A stretch of DNA of 7,837 bases from Fidelibacterota bacterium (GTDB lineage Bacteria; Fidelibacterota; Fidelibacteria; Fidelibacterales; Fidelibacteraceae), in the NCBI GenBank assembly GCA_030620575.1, contig JAUXEL010000078.1:1-7837 (forward strand). The letters run 5' to 3'. The notes under the pieces are model-generated. The model searched no databases and had not been told where the DNA came from. It was given only the letters and a program-made list of their open reading frames with translations. How positions within the stretch are numbered: position 1 is the stretch's first letter; every line of letters starts with the position of its first letter. A program made the position numbers and the translations under genes. Below are positions 1-5,668 of this stretch, in pieces.

Positions 1-122
1 ACAAAGAAAAGTAATCCCGCTTCGCACCCCGAATAATCGGGGTGAAGGAGAGTTCGAAATGACATCAAAAAATTATTGACAGCATGCAATTTCCATTTTC
101 TAATCTGTTTCACACAATGGGT
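1..122 (+). repeat. 122-base direct repeat, copy A (left edge may be cut by the window)
   Basis: Bases 1-122 match 863-984 without any gap; I count seven differences (positions 16, 23, 82, 88, 92, 100 and 118), all transitions. The unit starts with ACAAAGAAAAGTAA, which in copy B is the right arm of a long hairpin, so the left arm of copy A probably lies outside the window. It then contains a hairpin (CACCCCGA, loop ATAA, TCGGGGTG; 25-44) and a promoter-like TTGACA (76-81), 17 bases, TCTAAT (99-104). Similarity stops abruptly after GGGT at 122. Confidence 0.9.
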
Positions 123-185
123 TAAGAATATTATTAATGTATGATCTACTACATTTGAGAAAATCATAAGAAAAAGCTATACTCC

Positions 186-217
186 TTACTTTTCTTTGCC
201 TGCCCAAAGAAAAGTAA
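186..217. repeat. Long-armed hairpin TTACTTTTCTTTG / CAAAGAAAAGTAA
   Basis: Perfect 13-base arms (186-198 and 205-217) surround a 6-base loop, CCTGCC. The same arms, extended to 14 bases, recur at 845-876, and a right arm alone opens the window at position 1. It is followed by CAAAAGAAAAGGCACCC. From memory, very similar hairpins followed by a related AAAGAAAAGG tail occur in many bacterial genomes and are often mis-called as short Lys/Phe-rich proteins; I cannot verify that here. Role unknown. It is not followed by a T-run, so it is not a standard terminator. Confidence 0.8.
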
Positions 218-252
218 CAAAAGAAAAGGCACCCGCTTTACCTTTTGCTGCT

Positions 253-342
253 AAAAATCCTCTTTAAACGCTAAAATACAAAAACTCCTCGCGAAGCTCG
301 TCAAACAGTTTGCATTTTTAAACGCGTTTTTATCGGATTTTC
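253..342. repeat. About 90-base imperfect palindrome
   Basis: Outer arms pair AAAATCC with GGATTTT (ends near 254 and 341), then AAACGC (266-271) with GCGTTT (324-329), then AAAATACAAAAACT (273-286) with AGTTTGCATTTT (307-318). About 20 bases (287-306) form the loop. Pairing is interrupted by small bulges, so the structure is imperfect but nested over the whole length. It directly follows the hairpin at 186-217 and precedes the C/G hairpin at 355-371, which suggests one composite element. It could be a decayed miniature inverted-repeat element or a folded transcript; no flanking target duplication is obvious. Confidence 0.55.
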
Positions 343-354
343 TTACTTGTCTGG

Positions 355-371
355 CCCCGATTAACTCGGGG
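355..371. repeat. C/G-stem hairpin, loop TTAAC
   Basis: CCCCGA (355-360), TTAAC, TCGGGG (366-371). It belongs to the family of C/G-stem hairpins found in every large gap of the window. No T-run follows, so it is unlikely to be an intrinsic terminator. Confidence 0.75.
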
Positions 372-435
372 TAGAGGGAACGCGCAAAAGCTAGATGCGG
401 GAATTAAAGAAAAAGAAAAGAAAATAACGCATCAT

Positions 436-471
436 CCTGTTCGCCAGCCAGCGAACGCAGGTTCAAGTCCT
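436..471 (+). other. Hairpin with tRNA T-arm-like tail (possible tRNA remnant)
   Basis: GTTCGC (439-444) pairs perfectly with GCGAAC (451-456) around CAGCCA. Immediately after, AGG-TTCAAGT-CCT (459-471) has the shape and conserved letters of a tRNA T-loop (TTC, then A at the second-next place, C after the loop), but only three base pairs close it and no acceptor stem, D-arm or anticodon arm can be placed upstream. It is therefore at best a decayed tRNA 3' fragment, or chance. Confidence 0.25.
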
Positions 472-537
472 AATGAGGAATGAAGAAAAAGAGGTACCTG
501 TTGCTAAAAAAATCATCAAAATCTTGCAAATTCTTAA

Positions 538-551
538 ACTCGTCACTCGTT
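538..551 (+). repeat. Two ACTCGTY heptamers
   Basis: ACTCGTC (538-544) and ACTCGTT (545-551) are adjacent heptamers. The nine-base word ACTCGTTAC (545-553) recurs as its reverse complement at 4420-4428, where it again lies in heptamer phase. This links the two intergenic regions by the same tandem-repeat family. Confidence 0.55.
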
Positions 552-593
552 ACTAAATTGATCCTTGTTGGATATTCAATTATCTTTTTTCCC

Positions 594-831
594 TGCCCCA
601 ATCCTTCGGGGCAGAATAAACTACCCGAAAGGTCTTTTCAACCTCTGAAAACATGTTGAACCCCGCTGGGGTTCTATGTCAAATAAGCGCATTATGTCTA
701 TAATATTCAACCGCTCTGCGGTTGCTTGATGATTTGTGAATATACCAGAACCCCGTCAGGGGTTCAATATTGTTTTACCCCGGATGCAATCCGGGGTAAA
801 ACTCCCTCCCCGAACAACCCCAGCGGGGTTG
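594..831. repeat. Cluster of C/G-stem hairpins
   Basis: Separate hairpins follow one another: TGCCCC/GGGGCA (594-613); GAACCCC-GCT-GGGGTTC (658-674); CAACCGC-TCT-GCGGTTG (708-724); GAACCCC-GTCA-GGGGTTC (748-765); a 14-base-pair hairpin (772-802); CAACCCC-AGC-GGGGTTG (815-831). A weaker ACC-CGAAA-GGT lies at 623-633. The stems are similar but the loops differ, and the third and last main AACCCC hairpins carry mutually reverse-complementary loops (GCT and AGC). Such variety within one cluster suggests repeated insertion or compensatory drift. No protein is encoded across it. Confidence 0.8.
772..802. repeat. Perfect 14-base-pair hairpin with a 3-base loop
   Basis: GTTTTACCCCGGAT (772-785) pairs without mismatch with ATCCGGGGTAAAAC (789-802) around GCA. 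It is the most stable single hairpin I found in the window. The outer A/T pairs give it a bidirectional-terminator look, with TTTT on one side and AAAA on the other contained in the stem, but no gene ends nearby, so a termination role is speculative. Confidence 0.8.
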
Positions 832-844
832 AACAAGTTTCTCC

Positions 845-876
845 TTACTTTTCTTTGTTTGTACAAAGAAAAGTAA
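845..876. repeat. Long-armed hairpin, second copy, overlapping repeat copy B
   Basis: TTACTTTTCTTTGT (845-858), loop TTGT (859-862), ACAAAGAAAAGTAA (863-876): 14 perfect pairs. The right arm is the first 14 bases of repeat copy B. Compared with 186-217 the arms are the same but the loop differs (TTGT against CCTGCC), which means the arms are conserved as a pair while the loop drifts. Confidence 0.85.
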
Positions 877-984
877 TTCCGCTTTGCACCCCGAATAATC
901 GGGGTGAAGGAGAGTTCGAAATGACATCAAAAAATTATTGACAACATGCGATTCCCATTTTTTAATCTGTTTCACACAACGGGT
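863..984 (+). repeat. 122-base direct repeat, copy B
   Basis: Gap-free match to 1-122 with seven transitions. It contains the CACCCCGA-ATAA-TCGGGGTG hairpin (887-906), identical to that of copy A, and a promoter-like TTGACA...TTTAAT. It ends about 100 bases before the GTG start of the operon, so this copy, unlike copy A, sits where it could affect an adjacent gene. The -10-like hexamer of copy B (TTTAAT) is closer to TATAAT than that of copy A (TCTAAT). Confidence 0.9.
938..966 (+). promoter_or_regulatory. Predicted sigma-70-like promoter of the oxidoreductase operon
   Basis: TTGACA (938-943, identical to the -35 consensus), a 17-base spacer, then TTTAAT (961-966, five of six letters of TATAAT). 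It points at the operon and would leave a leader of roughly 110 bases before the GTG at 1082. It lies inside repeat copy B. If the organism belongs to Bacteroidota, whose main sigma factor uses a different consensus (TTTG and TAnnTTTG), this match would be accidental; no such alternative pair was convincing here. Confidence 0.5.
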
Positions 985-1068
985 ATATTTTAATAAATTT
1001 TAAATTTCTCACCAGATATTTTAAGTGATTTTTCGGTTTTTTTTTACTACATTTTCCAGTGATTTATT

Positions 1069-1074
1069 AAGGAG
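1069..1074 (+). promoter_or_regulatory. Shine-Dalgarno deciding a GTG start
   Basis: AAGGAG lies seven bases before the GTG at 1082-1084. No in-frame ATG in the next codons is better placed, and the 2Fe-2S domain starts soon after, so the GTG start is preferred. Confidence 0.85.
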
Positions 1075-1081
1075 TTAATAC

Positions 1082-3151
1082 GTGCGGAGACTACAACAGC
1101 ACCCTGTCCTGAATATTGAGAATAAAAAACTTGTCCCCTTTACATATAACGGTCAAAATTATCAGGGATTTGAGGGCGAACCGGTATCCGGCTCTCTGAT
1201 AGCTAACGGAATAACTACCTTTTCTTATCACCATAAGAACCATGCTGCACAAGGAATTTTTTGTGCGAACGGACAGTGTTCCCATTGCACGGTATTGATT
1301 GACCGTTTTCCGCAAAAAGCATGTATTACTCCACTTGAAGAAGGGATGGATATTCGTACCCTGGACGGACTGCCGGAGCTTCCGGATGTTTCAACGCCGC
1401 TTGACAAAACGCGCACTCTTACCCACAATTGCGATGTACTTGTTGTAGGGGGCGGTCCTTCCGGTTTAACTGCCGCAATTGAATTGGCTGACGCAGGTTT
1501 TGAAGTTCTTTTGGTTGATGACAAAGCTGCCCTCGGGGGTAAATTGCTTCTGCAAACCCATAAATTTTTCGGATCTACAGCCGATTGCTATGCCGGCACG
1601 CGCGGGCATGATATTGCGGCACTATTAGAAAAACAAATACACGAGCATGAAAAAATCACTGTTATGAATAATGCAATGGTCGCAGGAATTTACAAAGATC
1701 AAAAAGCCGGTATTTTTGTTAATAACCGGGATTATTATATCATTGATTTTAAGGGATTGATCATTTCTGCCGGTGCCCGTGAACGTTCACTGGTTTTTCC
1801 CGGAAATCAACTTCCGGGTGTTTATGGTGCCGGTGCTTTCCAAACACTTGTTAACCGTGATCAGGTAAGATCATCGGACCATATTTTCATCGTTGGCAGT
1901 GGTAATGTGGGATTGATCGCTGCCTACCATGCACTTCAGGCAGGTATTGCCGTCCGTGGCATCTGTGATATTCTGCCGGAACCCGGCGGTTATAAAGTGC
2001 ATGCAGATAAAATCAAACGTATGGGTGTTCCCCTTTATCTGCGCTATACGATTTTACATGCTGAAGGCAAAGATAAACTTGAGAGGATAACCATTGCAGA
2101 GGTGGATGAAGAAATGCGTCCTATTTTGAGTACGGTACAAACCTTTAATGTGGATACCCTGCTGATCGCGGTGGGACTCGCTCCCATTGATGAATTTTAT
2201 AATATGGCCGTGTCATTTGGTTTTCCGGTGGTAAAAGCCGGAGATGCCGATGAAATTGCTGAAGCATCATCCGCCATGTTCGGTGGACGGATTGCCGGAT
2301 TAACAATGGCAAAAAAGCTAGGGAAAGATATTGATATTGATGACAGCTTCTACGAGAACGCGACTATTTTAAAAAGTCCTCCCGGAGCTCTTTATCCTAA
2401 AAAGATCTTAACACTCAGCGAGCGTTTTCAACCGGTTATCCACTGCCTGCAGGAAATCCCCTGCAATCCCTGTGTAACTGTTTGCCCCGTTAATGCCATT
2501 AAGTTAAATCCGCGTCTCGGAAATATTATGGATATTCCGGAATTTGCCGGAGAGTGCACCGGGTGTATGAAGTGTGTTGGCATTTGTCCCGGATTGGCTA
2601 TTACTCTGGTAAAACAAGTAGATAATACCAGCGCAGATGTGGTTCTACCTTATGAATTTATTCCGGATTTTGAAGTTGGAGACCATATTCCTTTGACCGA
2701 TATTGATGGAAATTATATTGAAGACGGTATTGTTCAAAAAATACGTTTTTATAAACCCAATAAAACCACTCTGATAACCTGCCGAACTAATCTGAAGCAT
2801 GTACAGGATATTGCCGGAATACGCGTTCAACTTGAAATCGAGGTTCAACCTGCTACTGAAACATCCTATACTTACATTCCGGATAATGCAATTGTCTGCC
2901 GTTGTGAAATGATAACGGTAAAAGAAATTAAAGACTTTATTAAAAAACATAATGTCCGCGATTTAAATCAATTAAAAGTCCTGCGCGTAGGTATGGGTTC
3001 CTGTGGCGGAAAAACTTGCTCACTATTGCTTCCGCATATTTTCAGAGAATTGCAAATCCCTTCCGATACCCTGACGGAAAATACACAACGACCCTTAACA
3101 ATTGAGATCCCGATGAGATCATTGATCAACGAAGATGAGAACAGAAAGTAG
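1082..3151 (+). CDS. Fused Fe-S flavoprotein subunit of an HcnAB/SoxA/proline-dehydrogenase-type oxidoreductase
   Basis: Predicted cytoplasmic electron-transfer subunit of an amino/imino-acid dehydrogenase. Domains in order: plant-type 2Fe-2S (about 18-95; C61, C66, C69, C81 in CANGQCSHC...C); FAD-binding Rossmann fold (GGGPSG, 123-128); NAD(P)-type Rossmann fold (GSGNVG, 272-277); two 4Fe-4S sites (C455, C461, C464, C468 and C492, C495, C498, C502); a small beta-rich linker (about 520-590); and a BFD-type 2Fe-2S domain (C606, C608, C641, C646). In HcnABC the first 2Fe-2S protein and the flavoprotein are separate; here they are fused and a bis-4Fe-4S ferredoxin is added. All expected cysteines and glycine motifs are present, so it looks functional. 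No signal peptide or membrane helix. The partner is the next gene. Substrate and acceptor (NAD(P), ferredoxin or quinone) cannot be read from the sequence: proline, sarcosine, glycine and opines are candidates. Confidence 0.88.
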   Translation: MRRLQQHPVLNIENKKLVPFTYNGQNYQGFEGEPVSGSLIANGITTFSYHHKNHAAQGIFCANGQCSHCTVLIDRFPQKACITPLEEGMDIRTLDGLPELPDVSTPLDKTRTLTHNCDVLVVGGGPSGLTAAIELADAGFEVLLVDDKAALGGKLLLQTHKFFGSTADCYAGTRGHDIAALLEKQIHEHEKITVMNNAMVAGIYKDQKAGIFVNNRDYYIIDFKGLIISAGARERSLVFPGNQLPGVYGAGAFQTLVNRDQVRSSDHIFIVGSGNVGLIAAYHALQAGIAVRGICDILPEPGGYKVHADKIKRMGVPLYLRYTILHAEGKDKLERITIAEVDEEMRPILSTVQTFNVDTLLIAVGLAPIDEFYNMAVSFGFPVVKAGDADEIAEASSAMFGGRIAGLTMAKKLGKDIDIDDSFYENATILKSPPGALYPKKILTLSERFQPVIHCLQEIPCNPCVTVCPVNAIKLNPRLGNIMDIPEFAGECTGCMKCVGICPGLAITLVKQVDNTSADVVLPYEFIPDFEVGDHIPLTDIDGNYIEDGIVQKIRFYKPNKTTLITCRTNLKHVQDIAGIRVQLEIEVQPATETSYTYIPDNAIVCRCEMITVKEIKDFIKKHNVRDLNQLKVLRVGMGSCGGKTCSLLLPHIFRELQIPSDTLTENTQRPLTIEIPMRSLINEDENRK

Positions 3152-3156
3152 AGGAG
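3151..3156 (+). promoter_or_regulatory. Shine-Dalgarno deciding a TTG start
   Basis: GAGGAG overlaps the upstream TAG stop by one base and lies nine bases before the TTG at 3166. An ATG at 3158 is only one base from it and reads just three codons (ATG CTG TAT TGA), so it is not a usable start. The TTG gives MKNYDVLIIGAGSVG, placing the dinucleotide-binding strand at the usual position. Confidence 0.75.
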
Positions 3157-3165
3157 CATGCTGTA

Positions 3166-4314
3166 TTGAAAAATTATGATGTTCTTATAATTGGTGCCGG
3201 CAGTGTCGGTCTCCCTATCGCATATTATATGTCCAAAAAAAACATCTCCGTTGCGGTCATTGAAAAGGAGCCGTCTGCGGGACGCGGGCAAAATCGTACC
3301 GCGATCGGTGGGATTCGGGCAACACATTCCGATCCGGCCAAGATTGCCATCTGTCAGGAAAGCATCCGCTGTGTTTCAAATATGCAAGCCCATCATGGAA
3401 TTGATATTCACTGGAAGCAGGGAGGTTATTTATATCCCGTCTACCGGGAGGAAGATGAAAAAGTTCTAAAAGATCTGCTCCATATTCAAAAACAATTTCA
3501 TTTACATATCGATTGGATCTCTCCTGAAGATATTGCTCTGTTGGTTCTAGGTATAAATAAAACAAATTTGCGTGGCGGAACTTTTTCACCGGAAGACGGG
3601 TCTGCATCTCCCCTGCGCACGGCGGATGCCTATTATCAGCTTGCCCGGCAACAGGGGGCAACTTTCTTTTTCAATGAAAAAGTAGAAAATATCATCAGCA
3701 ATGGAAAGCGTATTACGGAAGTGCTGACATCTCACCATCGCTTTTCAGCCGGATTGGTCATTAATTGTGCCGGTGCACACGCCCGGGAAATTGGTCTGAT
3801 AACACAGCATGATTTTCCCGTATATCCCGATTCCCATGAAGCCGGTATTACGGAACCTGTGCAGCATCTTTTCGATCCAATGATCGTAGATATGCGACCG
3901 GAAAACACATCAAAAAATTACTATTTTTATCAAAATATTGAAGGACAAGTTGTTTTTTGTATTACACCCTCTCCAATAAAAGCCGGACTTGACAGCGATA
4001 ATACCTCGGAATTTTTACCCACCGTTATCCGCCGGATGATCGATATTTTTCCGCGTTTCCGGCATTTGCGGGTACGGCGGACCTGGCGGGGCCAATATCC
4101 TATGACACCCGACGGATTTCCATTGATCGGGTTTAATCGGGAACTTGAAAATAATTTCCTGGCAATCGGTATGTGCGGCCAAGGATATATGCTGGGTCCC
4201 GGTTTGGGAAAAATCCTTGCAGATACACTGATTGTCCATTCCGACAAATATGATTTTATCTTAAAGCAACTAAATCCCTACAGATCATTTGATGCGGAAG
4301 AAACATTGAAATAA
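3166..4314 (+). CDS. FAD-dependent amino/imino-acid dehydrogenase subunit (DAO family; SoxB/HcnC/PDH-beta-like)
   Basis: Predicted catalytic flavoprotein, 382 residues, the usual size for sarcosine oxidase beta, HcnC and the beta subunit of archaeal dye-linked L-proline dehydrogenase. The N-terminal FAD fold has GAGSVG (10-15) and an acidic residue ending the second strand (E33), followed by a glycine/arginine-rich segment (39-54, GRGQNR...GGIRATH) typical of the family. The C-terminal half has the family signatures W307...TPDGFPLIG (314-322) and GMCGQGYMLGPGLG (335-348), which hold the flavin and line the substrate pocket. It would oxidise the C-N bond of an amino or N-substituted amino acid and pass electrons to the preceding subunit. 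Fourteen bases separate the two genes, so they are surely co-transcribed. No transmembrane segment or secretion signal. Which substrate it uses is undecided; D-amino-acid dehydrogenase or glycine oxidase (ThiO) are less likely given the partner. Confidence 0.88.
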   Translation: MKNYDVLIIGAGSVGLPIAYYMSKKNISVAVIEKEPSAGRGQNRTAIGGIRATHSDPAKIAICQESIRCVSNMQAHHGIDIHWKQGGYLYPVYREEDEKVLKDLLHIQKQFHLHIDWISPEDIALLVLGINKTNLRGGTFSPEDGSASPLRTADAYYQLARQQGATFFFNEKVENIISNGKRITEVLTSHHRFSAGLVINCAGAHAREIGLITQHDFPVYPDSHEAGITEPVQHLFDPMIVDMRPENTSKNYYFYQNIEGQVVFCITPSPIKAGLDSDNTSEFLPTVIRRMIDIFPRFRHLRVRRTWRGQYPMTPDGFPLIGFNRELENNFLAIGMCGQGYMLGPGLGKILADTLIVHSDKYDFILKQLNPYRSFDAEETLK

Positions 4315-4349
4315 GGTTTAGAGTTTACCTCACACACTTGTCCTGCGAA

Positions 4350-4367
4350 GCCCCGATCCTTCGGGGC
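4350..4367. repeat. C/G-stem hairpin after the operon, bordered by CGAAG
   Basis: GCCCCGA (4350-4356), loop TCCT, TCGGGGC (4361-4367), starting 35 bases after the operon stop codon. CGAAG occurs directly before and after the C/G core. It might stop transcription or protect the 3' end of the operon mRNA, but lacks a T-run. Confidence 0.7.
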
Positions 4368-4419
4368 GAAGCGGGAAAGTACACAAAGGGATCTAAGACA
4401 CAAAGAAATGATAAAACCG

Positions 4420-4440
4420 GTAACGAGTAACGGATAACTG
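4420..4440 (+). repeat. Three degenerate heptamers (GTAACGA family)
   Basis: GTAACGA, GTAACGG and ATAACTG are adjacent and in 7-base register. The first nine bases are the reverse complement of 545-553. Confidence 0.6.
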
Positions 4441-4492
4441 CCTTATCTTCTCAACTTTTATCTTTTTCCTTTTGTCTTTTATCTTCTTAATA

Positions 4493-4534
4493 GGCTGAGG
4501 TTAAGGCTAAGGCTGAGGTTAAGATTAAGGTTAA
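4493..4534 (+). repeat. Hexamer tandem array, consensus GGYTRA
   Basis: Seven hexamers in exact register: GGCTGA, GGTTAA, GGCTAA, GGCTGA, GGTTAA, GATTAA, GGTTAA, with GGAAGA as a decayed eighth (4535-4540). Variation is nearly confined to the third and fifth positions and consists of transitions. Confidence 0.85.
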
Positions 4535-4589
4535 GGAAGAAAAGAATTTCTTATCTTCTTATCTTCTTAACTTTTATCTTTTCTTTATC

Positions 4590-4624
4590 TTGTCTCTTGA
4601 TTCTTGATTCTTGATTCTTGTCTC
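4590..4624 (+). repeat. Heptamer tandem array, TTGATTC core
   Basis: Five heptamers in exact register: TTGTCTC, three TTGATTC, TTGTCTC. The same variant stands at both edges, so the array is symmetric in composition. Confidence 0.85.
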
Positions 4625-4644
4625 TTTTCTTTTATCTTTTCATC

Positions 4645-4675
4645 CTCCGAAGCCCCGTTTGCCGGGGCGAAGGAG
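4645..4675. repeat. Hairpin with symmetric GAA/GAA internal loop
   Basis: CTCC (4645-4648), GAA, GCCCCG (4652-4657), loop TTTGC, CGGGGC (4663-4668), GAA, GGAG (4672-4675, sharing the flanking A). Outer and inner stems are separated by matching GAA bulges. It lies about 55 bases beyond the trhA stop codon and could form in the 3' region of that transcript. Confidence 0.7.
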
Positions 4676-4680
4676 AACTG

Positions 4681-4735
4681 CCTACTGTTCCTACTGCCTA
4701 CTGCCTACTGGTTATTGTTCCTACTGTTCCTACAG
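4681..4735 (+). repeat. CCTACTG heptamer array entering the end of trhA
   Basis: CCTACTG stands at 4681, 4690, 4697, 4704 and 4720; the copies at 4690-4710 are three in direct tandem, and others are offset by TT or by GTTATTGTT. A last partial copy, CCTACAG (4729-4735), overlaps the trhA stop codon: on the - strand the repeat reads CAGTAGG, and its TAG is the stop at 4732-4730. Confidence 0.8.
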
Positions 4736-5428
4736 GGCATAAAACATAATAGCCAGCCAGTGCGATACACTTCCGGCCATGACCATAAGATGCCATATTA
4801 AATGACTATATTTTACTTTTTTCATCTTAAAAAAGATGATTCCGAAAGTATAAAATATACCTCCAAGAAAAATAAGTCCTATACCTGTCGTTCCCATATG
4901 TCTGAATAATGGGACCAGGAAAAACAGAAGCAACCAGCCCATCAGAACATAAGACATTATAATTACGATATTTACACCCCGTTCAAATGTATCCGGCATA
5001 AGCATTTTCAGCATGATCCCGCCGAAAGCCAATCCCCATTCAATGCCGAACATCACCCATCCCCAGTCGTGCCGTAATACCGATAGGGCAAAAGGAGTAT
5101 AGGTTCCCGCTATTAAGATATAGATAGCTATTTGATCAATGTTGTGAAATATATCCTTCAGGCGTCCAAGCGGAAGCGCATGGGTAAAGGTGGATGAGAT
5201 ATATAGCATTAGCATCGAAGTTCCAAAAATGCTAAAACTAACTACATGCCAGGCGTTTCCTCTTTTTGCCGCAAAAATCACCAGTAAAACCAACGCAACG
5301 ACTGAGAAAACAGTACCGATACCGTGTGAAATAGTATTGGCTATTTCCTCCTGGCGGGTAAATCGCGCATCGCGTTTAAAGGTGAATTTTGGAGAATCAG
5401 TGTTTGTTATAACGTTTACATTTTTCAT
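4730..5428 (-). CDS. trhA: TrhA/haemolysin III family seven-helix membrane protein
   Basis: 232-residue integral membrane protein of the haemolysin III family (PAQR/CREST superfamily). Its N-terminus (about 1-26) is somewhat longer than that of E. coli TrhA and is followed by the signature EEIANTISHGIG (27-38), then about seven hydrophobic helices. The superfamily's presumed zinc site is present: S79-x3-H83 in helix 2, D98 in the NIDQ segment before the motif IAGTYTPF (106-113), and H209-x3-H213 in the last helix, with H223 nearby. TrhA proteins act in the inner membrane; in E. coli TrhA is linked to membrane energetics and lipid homeostasis, while haemolysin activity was shown only for some Bacillus homologues. 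Start: ATG with AAAGGA about ten bases upstream. It follows purA on the same strand after a 236-base gap, probably as a separate unit. The stop codon lies in a heptamer repeat. Confidence 0.92.
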   Translation of the reverse strand: MKNVNVITNTDSPKFTFKRDARFTRQEEIANTISHGIGTVFSVVALVLLVIFAAKRGNAWHVVSFSIFGTSMLMLYISSTFTHALPLGRLKDIFHNIDQIAIYILIAGTYTPFALSVLRHDWGWVMFGIEWGLAFGGIMLKMLMPDTFERGVNIVIIMSYVLMGWLLLFFLVPLFRHMGTTGIGLIFLGGIFYTFGIIFFKMKKVKYSHLIWHLMVMAGSVSHWLAIMFYAL

Positions 5429-5664
5429 ACTATGGTCCTTTCAGTTTCAGTTTGCTTGTAACCGATACTGATTTACCATGCATGCAACATGAAAATATAA
5501 ACGTTGTGAAGACGGATTTATTATACTATCCTCTTGCGAACAACTGCTATACGTATTTATAATATCTCTATGACAACTCACCGTTATCATGGGAATAATA
5601 TACGCATTGAACAATAAATGTCACACATACATGGAGATACACATCAATAACAGAGAAAAATCTG
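5429..5664 (-). other. purA-trhA intergenic region with a possible trhA -10 box
   Basis: Between the end of purA and the start of trhA. On the - strand a perfect TATAAT (5525 down to 5520) lies about 90 bases before the trhA start, but the hexamer 17 bases further upstream (AGCAGT) is a poor -35, so the promoter is uncertain. TATCTCTATG (5563-5572) and CATGGAGATA (5630-5639) form a nine-of-ten inverted repeat enclosing 57 bases. I see no gene here. Confidence 0.4.
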
Positions 5665-5668
5665 TTAT
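5647..5668 (-). terminator. Hairpin overlapping the purA stop codon
   Basis: ATAACAGA (5647-5654) pairs with TCTGTTAT (5661-5668) around GAAAAA. The purA stop (TAA, 5667-5665) lies within the stem. On the - strand the T-run is in the loop and not after the stem, so this is not a standard Rho-independent terminator; it may be a 3'-end stabilising hairpin. Confidence 0.35.

Larger units (their letters stand above)
1..1081. other. Gene-free repeat mosaic upstream of the oxidoreductase operon
   Basis: No credible coding sequence is visible in this 1.08 kb. The short open frames at 726-941 (+) and 775-975 (-) run straight through hairpins and repeat copies and have no family signature. The stretch instead contains, in order: a 122-base repeat (copy A), an AT-rich spacer (123-185), a hairpin with 13-base arms, a ~90-base imperfect palindrome, a C/G-stem hairpin, a tRNA T-arm-like hairpin, two heptamers, a row of C/G-stem hairpins, a second long-armed hairpin, repeat copy B with a promoter-like sequence, and an AT-rich leader (985-1068) before the operon. 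Each is listed separately. Confidence 0.75.
4315..4729. other. Convergent intergenic region filled with tandem repeats
   Basis: Lies between the ends of the oxidoreductase operon (+) and trhA (-). It contains no gene. The + strand is strongly pyrimidine-rich at 4440-4490 and 4548-4640; a 24-base stretch at 4443-4466 recurs at 4559-4582 with one difference. Within it are two C/G hairpins, a hexamer array, and three heptamer arrays, each listed below. Neither hairpin is followed by a T-run on either strand, so no standard intrinsic terminator is recognised for either gene, although the hairpins may serve that role. Confidence 0.75.

Noticed and set aside
594..831. Possible CRISPR array
   Set aside because: The hairpins differ in sequence and length and spacing is irregular; there are no identical repeats with unique spacers and no cas genes.
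726..941. Open frames on both strands (726-941 + and 775-975 -)
   Set aside because: They cross three hairpins and repeat copy B, have no family signature, and the reverse frame gives the Lys/Phe-rich peptide usual for this type of hairpin.
1035..1048. T-run upstream of the operon as an intrinsic terminator
   Set aside because: No stable stem directly precedes the T-run, and it lies between the predicted promoter and the start codon.
3158..3169. Three-codon ORF ATG CTG TAT TGA before the second operon gene
   Set aside because: Only one base from the Shine-Dalgarno, so initiation there is implausible.
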